The notes beneath the pieces are model-generated. The model did not search any database and was not told where the DNA came from. It was given only the letters and a program-made list of their open reading frames with translations. DNA of 64,000 bases from Thermoplasmata archaeon (GTDB taxonomy: Archaea > Thermoplasmatota > Thermoplasmata > Lutacidiplasmatales > SKW197). The translations under genes and the position numbers were made by a program. The stretch lies in contig JAVZCK010000004.1 in NCBI GenBank assembly GCA_038874435.1, positions 1 to 64,000 on the forward strand, given 5' to 3'. This document shows positions 34,320 through 42,976 of the stretch, in pieces (within the stretch, counting starts at the first letter, position 1; each line of letters starts with the position of its first letter).

Positions 34320-36515
34320 CTAACCCAATTTTCCGCCAATCCCGCATTGCCCTACAGAGATTCCCATGTCTCCGTTTGGCACTCTGTCATGGAGTAGAAG
34401 TTCCAGTCCATGCTCTTTTACATGCCTCTCAATCATGCCCACAATAACCTCATTATAGGAAACGCCACCGCTCACACCTAACTTTTTGAATCCATGCTCT
34501 TTTGCAGCCCTACTGGCAATCTCTACAAGACCGTTCACCACAGCATCAACTGCAGCGAACGCAATATCTTCCCTTCTCTCCTTTCCCAGACACTCGAACA
34601 CCCTTTTAACAACAGGCAAAAGATTTACCACATGTTCCTTTCCAGCAAATTCCACAATGTCTTTGGGCATACTTGCTCCTGGTTTTCCATTCATCAGCAA
34701 AGTTTCAAGTTGCATTGCTGGCTCGCCATCGTAGGTTCGCTCTGTACAAACTCCAAGAATGTAGCTCAGCCCATCCAGAAATCTGCCCATACTTGTGCAT
34801 TTTACACTCTTGCTCATCAGCTTTCGCAAAATCGGTACATCATCACGATTCATTTCGCAGCCAGTAAGCTCTGCAAGTGCAAAGGCGATTCTTCCTATGT
34901 CATAAACAGCTTTCTCACCACCAATCAAAGGAAACTCGCTCAAGTGTCCCACTCGTTCAAATCCATTGTAACTGGCAACCAGCACTTCTCCTCCCCAAAT
35001 ACTGCCATCTGTTCCATAGCCAGTCCCATCCAGGGCAAGACAGACGCAGCCATTTTCCTCTGTATCCACAAGCAACGAGGTTGCATGGGCCCAATGATGC
35101 TGGACTTCCACAATTTCTGCATTCCAGATTTTAGCAAGTTCATAGCCGACCTTTCTTGTTGTATAGCCAGGATGCAAATCAACGGCAATAGCGTCCACTT
35201 TTTTTACATCGAAAAGCTTGAGGTAGTGGTTGAGTGCCTGTTTAAGATACTGGATTACCGCGTAATTTTCGCCATCACCAATGTATTGTGTGGTGTAAAT
35301 CCTTCCATTGCAGAGCAAACTTGCAGAGAGATTTTCCTGGGCACCGATACCAATACAGGTTTTTTCAGAGTTGAACGGAATTGGTTCTGGCACATAACCT
35401 CTGGACTTGCGAATAAAGAATTTCTTTGTCTTGTAGACACGAAGCACTGAGTCATCACATCTGTTGTAAATCTGGAGATTGTGCAGCAGGTAATAGTCCG
35501 CACCCAAGGAAAAAGCGTTCTGGTTTTCAATGTGCATTGGTTCACCAGCAGGATTTGCAGAGGTAGCAACAAAACCATCGGACTTGAGGTGCTGGAAAAT
35601 CAAGTAATGCACAGGGGCATAAGGGAGCATCACCCCAAAGTTTGGCAGCTTCGGAGACGCATTCTCAATTTTCTCATCAAACCCCTTCTTTTTAACAAGG
35701 ACTATGGGTCTGTTCTGTGACAACAGCAGCTTGCGTTCCTCCTTAGAAACCACGGCATACTTTTCTACTGTCTCAATATCCCTGAGCATCAATGCAAATG
35801 GCTTTGTCTTCCGTTTGTACCATTCTCTGAAATATGGAATACGCTCCAGCGAACAGACAAGGTGCATTCCACCATAGGTCTTGAGAACGCAGATAGAGCC
35901 AGCATCAACTAACTCTGCAAATTTTTTAAATGGATTTTCCAACTCAATGATTTTTCCATTTCTGTCATAGAGCGTGTACCGTGGCCCACATTTTGGACAG
36001 GAGATTGTCTGTGCATGGAACCTTCTTGCCTCAGGAGAACTGTATTCTTTCTTGCATTCCACGCACATCTGGAAGGCCTCCATCGTGGTGTTTGCTCTGT
36101 CAAAAGGCAGAGCTCTTATCACAGTAAACCTTGCTCCACAGTCAGTGCAATTTGTAAATGGATAATTGTATCTCCTGTTTCCTCTTTCGTTAAAATCCTT
36201 GAGACAGGCATCACACATTCCATAGTCAGGTGGTGGCGGAAAATCTTTTGTTCCACTGCTACTGGCTAAAATCACAAAATCCTCAGGGGGTGTAGTATCA
36301 AATTCCTCAATTTTTATTTCTGAAATCCTGGCATTTGGAGGCAGGTTCTTCCTCAACACTTCCAACAATTTCTCAGCATCCACATTCACCACAATCTCCA
36401 CATTTGAGCCATTGTTTTTTACCCAGCCACGCAAACCCATTGCTTTTGCAATCCTGTAAACCGTGGGACGGAAGCCCACGCCCTGGACTACTCCGTAAAC
36501 AATCAGTTTCTGCAC
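34320..36515 (-). CDS. hypF: Carbamoyltransferase HypF ([NiFe]-hydrogenase maturation)
   Basis: A 731-aa enzyme that makes the thiocarbamate used to form the cyanide ligands of [NiFe] hydrogenases. Domains in order: acylphosphatase (VVQGVGFRPTVYRIA), two zinc fingers (CDACLKDF...CTDCG and CVECKKEY...CPKCG), a YrdC-like domain (KRKTKPFALML, ATSANPAGEPM) and a Kae1-like carbamoyltransferase domain (VEVQHHWAHA, LALDGTGYGTDGSIWGGE, GGVSYNE). The frame extends to 36620, but GTG at 36515 begins the acylphosphatase domain and is 25 bp from the TATA box AGATATATTC. No hydrogenase structural genes are in this window, though it implies one elsewhere. Confidence 0.96.
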   Translation of the reverse strand: MQKLIVYGVVQGVGFRPTVYRIAKAMGLRGWVKNNGSNVEIVVNVDAEKLLEVLRKNLPPNARISEIKIEEFDTTPPEDFVILASSSGTKDFPPPPDYGMCDACLKDFNERGNRRYNYPFTNCTDCGARFTVIRALPFDRANTTMEAFQMCVECKKEYSSPEARRFHAQTISCPKCGPRYTLYDRNGKIIELENPFKKFAELVDAGSICVLKTYGGMHLVCSLERIPYFREWYKRKTKPFALMLRDIETVEKYAVVSKEERKLLLSQNRPIVLVKKKGFDEKIENASPKLPNFGVMLPYAPVHYLIFQHLKSDGFVATSANPAGEPMHIENQNAFSLGADYYLLHNLQIYNRCDDSVLRVYKTKKFFIRKSRGYVPEPIPFNSEKTCIGIGAQENLSASLLCNGRIYTTQYIGDGENYAVIQYLKQALNHYLKLFDVKKVDAIAVDLHPGYTTRKVGYELAKIWNAEIVEVQHHWAHATSLLVDTEENGCVCLALDGTGYGTDGSIWGGEVLVASYNGFERVGHLSEFPLIGGEKAVYDIGRIAFALAELTGCEMNRDDVPILRKLMSKSVKCTSMGRFLDGLSYILGVCTERTYDGEPAMQLETLLMNGKPGASMPKDIVEFAGKEHVVNLLPVVKRVFECLGKERREDIAFAAVDAVVNGLVEIASRAAKEHGFKKLGVSGGVSYNEVIVGMIERHVKEHGLELLLHDRVPNGDMGISVGQCGIGGKLG

Positions 36516-36535
36516 GGTTGAAAGGAAACACACCA

Positions 36536-36598
36536 GAATATATCTATATTTCTTTTGGGACAAACACAAAACACTAAGATATAGAAAAACCTTAAATA
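36536..36598. promoter_or_regulatory. Divergent promoters of hypF and purP
   Basis: AGATATATTC (minus strand, 36536-36545) is 25 bp from the hypF GTG. CTTAAATA (plus strand, 36591-36598) is about 24 bp from the purP ATG. Confidence 0.55.
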
Positions 36599-36618
36599 AA
36601 AACAGCCATTCTACCACC

Positions 36619-37770
36619 ATGGCTCAGATGAAGGATTTGAGGTATCTTATTTCTGGTTACGAGCAGGGAAAAATAAAGATTGGTGCAATCGCCTCGCATT
36701 CAGCCCTTGACATTTTTGACGGTGCGATTGAGGAAGGATTCGAGACCGTTGCCTTTTGCCAGAAGGGGCGAGAAAAAACCTATGCAAAGTATTTCAGGGC
36801 ATACAGGGAGGCATACACGAATGTTGTAAAAGGGCTCGTGGATTATCCATATGTATATGACAGGTTTTCGGAGATGCTCAACGACATTGAAAAGCTCCAG
36901 AACGAATGTGTTATTCTCATCCCCAATCGTGCCCTTTCCTCCTACATTCCTCTGGATATAATTGAGCAGGAATTAGCTCTCCCTATGTTCGGCAACCGAA
37001 TGATGCTCAGAATTGAGGAGCGAACAGAGGAAAAAAATTATTACTGGTTGCTTGAAAAAGCAGGAATTCCCACACCTGAAAAGATTGAGAAGCCAGAGAA
37101 AATCGACTCGCTAGTTATTGTGAAACTCCCGCATGCAAAAAAACGGCTGGAGCGTGGTTTTTTCACTGCAGCTTCATTTGAAGAATACTCTGAAAAGACC
37201 AGCATTCTGCTGAAGAACGGAATAATCACAAATGAGGACTTAGAAAAAGCCAGAATTGAGCGATACATCATTGGGCCAGTTTTCAATCTGAACTTCTTCT
37301 ATTCCCCCATTGTTGAAGATGGCGCTCCCTTGGAACTTCTTGGGATTGACTGGCGATTTGAGACATCGCTAGATGGGCATGTGCGTTTACCAGCAAACCA
37401 GCAGTTAACATTGAATGAAAAGCAGAAGTATCCAGAATATACTGTTTGCGGGCATAACAGTGCCACGCTTCGAGAATCGTTGCTGGAGAAGGCGTTTGAA
37501 ATTGGAGAGAAATTTGTGGAGGTCTCTCAAAAATACTACCCGCCAGGAATTATTGGGCCCTTCTGCATTCAAACCTGTGTTGACAAGGACCTGAATTTCT
37601 ATGTGTACGATGTAGCTCCGAGGATTGGGGGTGGAACAAATGTGCACATGAGCGTTGGGCATCCTTACGGCAATGCGCTCTGGCACGAACGGATGAGCAC
37701 TGGCAGAAGAATTGCAAGAGAGATTAGGATTGCAGTGGACAAGGGAATGCTGAGCAAGGTAGTGACATAA
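36619..37770 (+). CDS. purP: PurP: formate-dependent AICAR ligase (or close paralogue)
   Basis: A 383-aa ATP-grasp enzyme that formylates AICAR with formate and ATP in archaeal purine synthesis. Family markers are IGAIASHSALDIFDGA near the N terminus, GFETVAFCQKGRE, the ATP-grasp segment IIGPVFNLNFFYSPI, and YDVAPRIGGGTNVHMSVG with the metal ligands. Some archaea carry two PurP paralogues of differing activity, so the exact member is not certain. Leaderless start at 36619. Confidence 0.88.
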   Translation: MAQMKDLRYLISGYEQGKIKIGAIASHSALDIFDGAIEEGFETVAFCQKGREKTYAKYFRAYREAYTNVVKGLVDYPYVYDRFSEMLNDIEKLQNECVILIPNRALSSYIPLDIIEQELALPMFGNRMMLRIEERTEEKNYYWLLEKAGIPTPEKIEKPEKIDSLVIVKLPHAKKRLERGFFTAASFEEYSEKTSILLKNGIITNEDLEKARIERYIIGPVFNLNFFYSPIVEDGAPLELLGIDWRFETSLDGHVRLPANQQLTLNEKQKYPEYTVCGHNSATLRESLLEKAFEIGEKFVEVSQKYYPPGIIGPFCIQTCVDKDLNFYVYDVAPRIGGGTNVHMSVGHPYGNALWHERMSTGRRIAREIRIAVDKGMLSKVVT

Positions 37771-37801
37771 AATTTATTACTTGCTTAATCAATTAAGGCA
37801 C

Positions 37802-39229
37802 ATGGGCAAGGGGACGGTTTTTCTCTTCTGCTTTCTGTTTTTGCTCTCTCTTCTCAGTTTCACCCAGAATGTGAGTGCTGCAGTTACAATCCAGAATGTG
37901 CCCTACATCCATCAGGTCTATGACACGCCTGACTGGTTCAATGGGCACTGGGCTTGCGGTGCCACAAGTGCAATGATGGCAATTGCCTACTATGGAATTC
38001 TGCCTTACTGGGATTGCAATGTGTCTGTGCCTTATCCTCATGTGAGCCACTGGGGCAGATACATCTGTGAAATTTATACCTACAATGGCTACACCTACAA
38101 CATCGGAAGCGCTGACCCGAGTGGAAACATTGGTTATGGTGGTTATGGGTACATTACCCAGAATGACTGGGAAGATACAAAGGGGCATATGGCAGAGTAT
38201 TTTGTTAAGCATGGGCTTGGCTCCTCTGTGGATTGGTCTCCCACATGGGCGGAACTCAAGGCCGAGATTGATGCAGGACATCCAGTTGTGCTTCTCACCT
38301 CCCTTACAACCGCAGGACATTATGTGCTCGCAGTGGGCTACTACTCAAGCCAGTATTCGGTTATAGTTAATGACCCATACGGCAATAAGAATCAGGGATA
38401 CATGAACTACAACGGAGCTTATGTTACATATGACTGGCCTGGATACAACTATGGCAATGCCAACCTGAATACTGTTCACTGCTTCATTTATGCTAGAGGC
38501 AATCCACCATCGCCTGATAGCACACCTCCACAAATTCAGATTACAGCACCAGCAAACAACACACTGATTTCAGGCACCACTACAATCACTGCAAATATTT
38601 ATGAGAATGAGAGCGGGTTCAAATGGGCACGGCTCTGCATTGACGCACCCGATGACGCTCACACTGTGGTTTGGGACTCTGTTCCATCCCACGAGTTTAC
38701 TTTTGATTCCAGAAGTTACAGTGATGGCCTCCATCTGTTTTATGTCCAGGCAAAGGATAATGCAGAAAATATCGGTGTTTCAACCATTGAACTCACAATT
38801 GATAATACTCCCCCTGAAATCCAGCATGTGCCATTGATTTCCTGGCTGGCAAATGAACCTATTGTGGTCGAGGCAAATGTGAGCGATGCTAATGGTGTAA
38901 ACAAGGTTCTCGCGTACTACTCAACAGATAACAGTACCTACCTTGCCGTGAGCCTGTCCGAGACAGCACCAGGGCACTTCCAGTGTGAATTACCAGCCCA
39001 GCAATCGGGAACTGTTTACTACTACATTGTGGCTTATGACAATGCAGGCAATACATGTAGAACTCCAGCAGAAGGTGCCTACCTCATCACAATAGAACAA
39101 GTGCCTGAGCAGATGAATCTGGTAATCCTAATTCTGCTGACTGCAATGGTGTTTACATCGTTATTTATCTGGCAGAGAAGACAATTTAGAAGCAGTGAGA
39201 AGCGAAAAAGCGAATCCGAAACTATATAA
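37802..39229 (+). CDS. Secreted C39-like cysteine peptidase with Ig-like repeats
   Basis: An exported protein of 475 aa. The signal peptide spans residues 5-27. The papain-fold peptidase_C39-like domain (about 30-225) has Cys52 (WACGATSA), His173 (AGHYVLAVGY) and Asn190/Asp191 (VNDPYGN) as the apparent catalytic set. Two beta-sandwich domains of the type found in bacterial surface proteins follow (PPQIQITAPANNTLISG; PPEIQHVPLISW), then a C-terminal membrane helix (LVILILLTAMVFTSLFIW) and a charged tail. Probably anchored outside the cell and digesting peptides. The frame begins with TTG at 37781; the ATG at 37802 is chosen because TTTATTAC is 26 bp upstream. Confidence 0.85.
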   Translation: MGKGTVFLFCFLFLLSLLSFTQNVSAAVTIQNVPYIHQVYDTPDWFNGHWACGATSAMMAIAYYGILPYWDCNVSVPYPHVSHWGRYICEIYTYNGYTYNIGSADPSGNIGYGGYGYITQNDWEDTKGHMAEYFVKHGLGSSVDWSPTWAELKAEIDAGHPVVLLTSLTTAGHYVLAVGYYSSQYSVIVNDPYGNKNQGYMNYNGAYVTYDWPGYNYGNANLNTVHCFIYARGNPPSPDSTPPQIQITAPANNTLISGTTTITANIYENESGFKWARLCIDAPDDAHTVVWDSVPSHEFTFDSRSYSDGLHLFYVQAKDNAENIGVSTIELTIDNTPPEIQHVPLISWLANEPIVVEANVSDANGVNKVLAYYSTDNSTYLAVSLSETAPGHFQCELPAQQSGTVYYYIVAYDNAGNTCRTPAEGAYLITIEQVPEQMNLVILILLTAMVFTSLFIWQRRQFRSSEKRKSESETI

Positions 39230-39230
39230 T
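39222..39230 (+). promoter_or_regulatory. TATA box of asnS
   Basis: CTATATAAT lies across the stop codon of the C39-like gene and is centred about 28 bp before the asnS ATG. Confidence 0.6.
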
Positions 39231-39253
39231 CTCCCTTTATTTTACAAATTACC

Positions 39254-40552
39254 ATGGTGGAACCAATCAGAATTGCTGATGCGTTCAAGAAAGCACAGCC
39301 AGGCGATTATGTTTGTGTGAGGGGCTGGATTTACAGGACAAGAAGCAGTGGAGGAATTGTATTCACGGTGTTAAGGGACAGTACTGGTATTATCCAATGC
39401 ACAGTCATTAAGGGAGAGTTGCCCGACGAGGACTTTAAAAGTGCGGAAAAAGCCCTTGTTGAATCTTCCGTGATTGTGGAAGGTGTGCTTAGAGAAGACA
39501 AACGTGCACCTGGTGGCAGGGAAATTACTGCAAAAAAATTCAATGTGGTGCATTTTGCGGAGCGTTTTCCAATCTTCAAGGACCAAACAGAAGAATTTTT
39601 GCTGGACAATCGTCATCTCTGGCTCCGCTCTAGAGAAATGACTGCCACGATGAAAGTCAAGGCAATGATTTTGAGAGCCGCAAGAGAATGGTTCTTTGAG
39701 AATGGATTTGTGGAGACCACGCCACCAATTCTTACATCAAATGCCTGCGAAGGCGGTTCAACCCTGTTTGAGCTCAAATACTTTGAGAGAAAGGGATACC
39801 TTTCCCAGAGTGCCCAGCTCTATCTGGAAGCTCTCATTTTCTCGCTTGAAAAGGTTTGGTCACTTACGCCTTCCTTCAGGGCAGAGAAATCTAGAACACC
39901 AAGACATCTTGCAGAGTTCTGGCATCTTGAAGAGGAGGCGGCATGGGTCACACTCAAGGGAAACCTGGAAATTCAGGAGCAGCTTGTGAGCTACATATGC
40001 CAGTATCTCGCAAAGAATTGTAAAGATGAACTTGAATTTCTCGGAAGAAACCCAGAGGACCTTAAGGTGATTGAACCTCCCTTCCAACGAATTTCTTACA
40101 CAAAGGCGGTGGACATTCTGCGAGATAAGGGCTATGATTTCAAATGGGGCGATGATTTTGGCACTAATGAGGAAAGAGAATTGAGCTTGCTAGACACAAA
40201 GCCAGTATTTATCACAAACTATCCTGCAGAAATAAAGCCCTTCTACATGAAAATCTCACCAGACAATCCAAAAACTGTGGAAAATGCAGACCTGCTGGCA
40301 CCTGAAGGCATAGGGGAAATTATCGGGGGCAGTGAGCGTGAGACAGACATTGCATCAATGAAGGAACGGCTAATGCGAGAAAACGCAAATCTGGACAACT
40401 ATCAGTGGTATTTTGACCTCAGAAGGTTTGGTTCCGTGCCTCATTCTGGCTTTGGTCTTGGAATTGAACGGGTTGTAAGGTGGGTTGCAAAGCGTGAGCA
40501 CATCAGAGACACAGTGCCATTCCCAAGAACTGTCGCAAGGTTATCTCCATGA
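39254..40552 (+). CDS. asnS: Asparaginyl-tRNA synthetase
   Basis: A class IIb synthetase of 432 aa with an N-terminal OB-fold anticodon domain (YVCVRGWIYRTRSSGGIVF) and the class II catalytic core: motif 2 around SLTPSFRAEKSRTPRHLAEF, motif 3 HSGFGLGIERVVRW. The stretch APEGIGEIIGGSERE and YFDLRRFGSVPHSG mark AsnS rather than AspS. Having AsnS means the archaeon can charge Asn directly, not only through the Asp-tRNA amidotransferase path. The next gene overlaps its stop by ATGA. Confidence 0.95.
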   Translation: MVEPIRIADAFKKAQPGDYVCVRGWIYRTRSSGGIVFTVLRDSTGIIQCTVIKGELPDEDFKSAEKALVESSVIVEGVLREDKRAPGGREITAKKFNVVHFAERFPIFKDQTEEFLLDNRHLWLRSREMTATMKVKAMILRAAREWFFENGFVETTPPILTSNACEGGSTLFELKYFERKGYLSQSAQLYLEALIFSLEKVWSLTPSFRAEKSRTPRHLAEFWHLEEEAAWVTLKGNLEIQEQLVSYICQYLAKNCKDELEFLGRNPEDLKVIEPPFQRISYTKAVDILRDKGYDFKWGDDFGTNEERELSLLDTKPVFITNYPAEIKPFYMKISPDNPKTVENADLLAPEGIGEIIGGSERETDIASMKERLMRENANLDNYQWYFDLRRFGSVPHSGFGLGIERVVRWVAKREHIRDTVPFPRTVARLSP

Positions 40553-40854
40553 TTGAGGTTTTTAGGCAAACTATCTTTATACACAGAGACGAGAAACTTG
40601 TGCTCCTGGAGATTCTTGAGGAGAACAAAATAAAATACTTTGCCTACACCTATGTTGCAAGGGAGCGGCATGGAAACTGGATGCCTGTAGTTCGCTGGGA
40701 CAATTTTGAGAACATTCCACATGTGGAGAAATACGACGAGAACGGTGGGTTGATTGAGAGAATGGAAACAGAGCACAAAACCAGAAATGAAGTAATCCAG
40801 CTTGTGACCACATTCAGAAAAAACTTGCTGGCAATGAATCTGGGAGGAATGTGA
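40549..40854 (+). CDS. TumE/DUF6516-like putative toxin
   Basis: A 101-aa protein that overlaps asnS by ATGA. Its pattern (IHRDEKLVLLEIL, IKYFAYTYV, VRWDNFENIPHVEKYD) resembles the TumE/DUF6516 type toxins, which contain an RWDN-P-H-type segment and pair with a small winged-helix protein. The downstream gene fits that partner and abuts with no spacer. The toxin assignment is from this resemblance plus context; no activity is shown for this member. Confidence 0.55.
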   Translation: MIEVFRQTIFIHRDEKLVLLEILEENKIKYFAYTYVARERHGNWMPVVRWDNFENIPHVEKYDENGGLIERMETEHKTRNEVIQLVTTFRKNLLAMNLGGM

Positions 40855-41295
40855 GTGCAGATTGAATTAAAAAAAGAATATGGGCAGAAGGATGTTACTA
40901 AGCTTATTCAGGATTTTACTGAGAGGTATGGCTCTCTTGAAAAGTTGCAGCAGAGCATCGGCCTTTCAAAATGTACTAGGCCATTTGCAGTGGATGACTT
41001 TTTTATCTGGGAAGCCCTATCTCAAGGTGGAAGGTTTACTGAGACCACAGTGATAGCCTATACTGAGGTTTTCAATATTCTTACAGCAAGAAGAGTGGAA
41101 CTGCTTGAATATTTGCAAGCAAAGGCACCAACATCGATTAGGCAGATTGCAAAAGAGCTAAACAGAGATTACAAAAATGTCTACGATGACATCTCTGCAC
41201 TGGAGGATGCAGAACTGGTGGTGACTAAGAAGAAAGGAAGGAACGTATACATAACCTCAGCAGTCTCCTCAATTATAATTTCTTTTCAGAAATGA
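40855..41295 (+). CDS. HVO_A0114/TumA-like winged-helix antitoxin-type regulator
   Basis: A 146-aa protein starting at GTG directly after the TGA of the preceding gene, with GGGAGG seven bases upstream. Residues about 75-140 form a winged helix (RRVELLEYLQAKAP, TSIRQIAKELNRDYKNVYDDI, ALEDAELVV, GRNVYI), the pattern of the HVO_A0114 family of antitoxin/autoregulators. The N-terminal 70 residues are not recognised. It could bind the direct repeats found just downstream; that is inference. Confidence 0.65.
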   Translation: MQIELKKEYGQKDVTKLIQDFTERYGSLEKLQQSIGLSKCTRPFAVDDFFIWEALSQGGRFTETTVIAYTEVFNILTARRVELLEYLQAKAPTSIRQIAKELNRDYKNVYDDISALEDAELVVTKKKGRNVYITSAVSSIIISFQK

Positions 41296-41312
41296 GGGAT
41301 ACAAGAAAAATG

Positions 41313-41333
41313 TTTACTAATAACACCATAGAT
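41313..41333 (+). repeat. 21-bp direct repeat, copy 1
   Basis: TTTACTAATAACACCATAGAT, matching copy 2 at 18 of 21 positions (by eye). It lies between the winged-helix regulator gene and the promoter of the signalling operon. Confidence 0.7.
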
Positions 41334-41359
41334 TACTTTTTTAAACTCTGGCTCTAATA

Positions 41360-41380
41360 TTTACTAAACACACCATAAAT
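41360..41380 (+). repeat. 21-bp direct repeat, copy 2
   Basis: TTTACTAAACACACCATAAAT, 47 bp start-to-start from copy 1 and about 40 bp upstream of the TATA box of the next operon. Location and spacing suggest operator sites. Confidence 0.7.
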
Positions 41381-41419
41381 CATGCAAAAAACTGCTAAAA
41401 CCCTGTTTTTTCCGAAATC

Positions 41420-41427
41420 TATTTAAG
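41420..41427 (+). promoter_or_regulatory. TATA box of the KaiC-V4R signalling operon
   Basis: TATTTAAG is centred 28 bp before the ATG at 41452; the transcript is probably leaderless. Confidence 0.6.
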
Positions 41428-41451
41428 CATAAAAGTAATCCCAAATTACAG

Positions 41452-42042
41452 ATGTTGGAGAAAAAAGATAAAAATCAGGTTGAAGCGAAAAAATTTGCTG
41501 ATGTAGAATATAGAATTTCTCAAAAGATAGACCATTGCAAGCTAGACCTGTTGTGGAAGGAGGGGGGTCTTTTTCTCACACTCTCTGAGATCCTACTTTC
41601 TCACGGAGAGCAATACTATGTCATTCCGATTAAGGAAATAGAGCACATTTCTATCCTAAGCGAGAAACCTGTTAAAATTGTGCTGGAATTCGGAAACATC
41701 GAACTGGTATTTACAGGAGAAGCAGGACACAAACTCAGTGCATTGCGCCATCTCCTTCTACCTTACATCAAAAGTGCTGGTCAGCCCAGTGACAAAATGA
41801 AGGTCGTGTTGCTCTACTGGGCTATGGGCATCCAGTCAATCAAGGCACTCAGTGCTGCATTGGGCATAAGCGTGGAAGAGTGTGACATGCTCGTTGCAGA
41901 AGCAAAAGACAGAAAATACATTTCTAAGAAGGGTAAACTCACGAGGCAGGCGATGGAATTGTTTTCACCAGCGGAACGAGAGAAGCTTGACATTTTAATG
42001 AAAAGTTCAGAGAGCAAGAGGGGTGCTGATGACGATGAGTGA
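41452..42042 (+). CDS. CheF-like protein (PH-like domain plus winged helix)
   Basis: A 196-aa soluble protein. Residues 10-115 have the strand pattern of CheF, the archaeal adaptor linking chemotaxis proteins to the archaellum (LTLSEILLSHGEQYYVIPI, EIEHISIL, IELVFTGEAGHKLSALRHLL). Residues about 120-175 look like a winged helix (KVVLLYWAMGIQSIKALSAALGI, then YISKKGKLTRQAMEL), also as in CheF. No che or arl genes lie nearby, and this protein is shorter than typical CheF, so a chemotaxis role is not assured. First gene of a seven-gene operon. Confidence 0.55.
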   Translation: MLEKKDKNQVEAKKFADVEYRISQKIDHCKLDLLWKEGGLFLTLSEILLSHGEQYYVIPIKEIEHISILSEKPVKIVLEFGNIELVFTGEAGHKLSALRHLLLPYIKSAGQPSDKMKVVLLYWAMGIQSIKALSAALGISVEECDMLVAEAKDRKYISKKGKLTRQAMELFSPAEREKLDILMKSSESKRGADDDE

Positions 42043-42976
42043 AAAGACAGGAAAACCTGGTGAAGAAAGACCTGTTTTTCAGAGCTTTGCTGAAGCTATG
42101 AGCACCTTTGCGGAACTAACTAAACTTGAGACCGCAATAGAAAGTGGATTGAAGGAAGCACTCGTTCCCAATTATGAGACCAGGAAATTGCTTAGGGCAA
42201 TGAATGTACTAGAAGCGGAGGCGACACCACTGCTGCAGTTTATGGGGATGTTGTTTGAAAAGATTGGACTTGGGAAACTGAAGCTGGTAAAGAAAGACAT
42301 CTTTAGAATGGAGTTTACGGTTGAAGGATGTTCTGTTTGTAAGTTGTATAAAAATGCCAATAGTAAAACCTGTTACATTACCGCAGAAGCAATCTCAAAG
42401 TTTTTTACAACCGATTTAGAGGTTCCCTCTGCCTGTAAAGAAATGGAATGTGAAAATGCAGGCGCAGAAAAGTGTAAATTCCTGGTGGAGATGCAGCCCC
42501 TTGCTGTCTATCAGATTGCACTAGACAGCACTGATAATGAAATAATTGAAATTCTATTCAAAAAAAGCGGGGCACCGGTAACCTGCGAGCAGATTGCCGA
42601 GGAAATAGATATTCCAGACGAGGAGATAAAGTACAGGTGCGAGATTCTTGAAAAATTCAGAATTATTGATTCTAAGTTGAAATTGACTGAAATAGGAATC
42701 GCCTACAGAAAAAATAGGAGCAAGGTCCAGAGAGATGAAAAGGTGTTTCCGCCGCCCTGGGAAAATATCTCAAAAATCTCAGAAAATATTGCTGCAGCCG
42801 AGTCATTTGCGGAAGCAATTGCAAGGAGTGTAGAGAAGGAGGAGGAGATTGTAATTGACGAAAAAGATGTGATTAATCTCGCTGAAGAAGCAAAGAAGAG
42901 CAAGAGTTTTGCAGAATTACTGTTCAAAAAGATGAAGGAAGAAAATAAGGAGGAGGATAAAAATGACAGGAAATAG
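42029..42976 (+). CDS. V4R-domain sensor with winged helix
   Basis: A protein of about 315 aa. Residues about 45-165 form a V4R (4-vinyl reductase) domain, a small-molecule or metal-binding fold, with the family's Cys pattern (CSVCKLY, CKEMECENAGAEKCKFLVE). Next is a winged helix (about 175-230: IIEILFKKSGAPVTCEQIAEEI). The tail of about 90 residues is acidic and Lys/Glu-rich and may bind partners. It overlaps the CheF-like gene and the KaiC gene. GAGGGGTG precedes three closely spaced start codons (GTG 42023, ATG 42029, ATG 42035), so the exact start is unsure. Confidence 0.7.
   Translation: MTMSEKTGKPGEERPVFQSFAEAMSTFAELTKLETAIESGLKEALVPNYETRKLLRAMNVLEAEATPLLQFMGMLFEKIGLGKLKLVKKDIFRMEFTVEGCSVCKLYKNANSKTCYITAEAISKFFTTDLEVPSACKEMECENAGAEKCKFLVEMQPLAVYQIALDSTDNEIIEILFKKSGAPVTCEQIAEEIDIPDEEIKYRCEILEKFRIIDSKLKLTEIGIAYRKNRSKVQRDEKVFPPPWENISKISENIAAAESFAEAIARSVEKEEEIVIDEKDVINLAEEAKKSKSFAELLFKKMKEENKEEDKNDRK

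Noticed and set aside
34494-35450. 318-codon plus-strand frame opposite hypF
   Set aside because: Shadow of the Kae1-like domain; no family resemblance and no ribosome-binding or promoter signal.
41452-42042. Assigning the operon to the archaellum/chemotaxis system because of the CheF-like gene
   Set aside because: No che, arl or pilin genes are nearby, and the protein is shorter than known CheF; resemblance alone is not enough.
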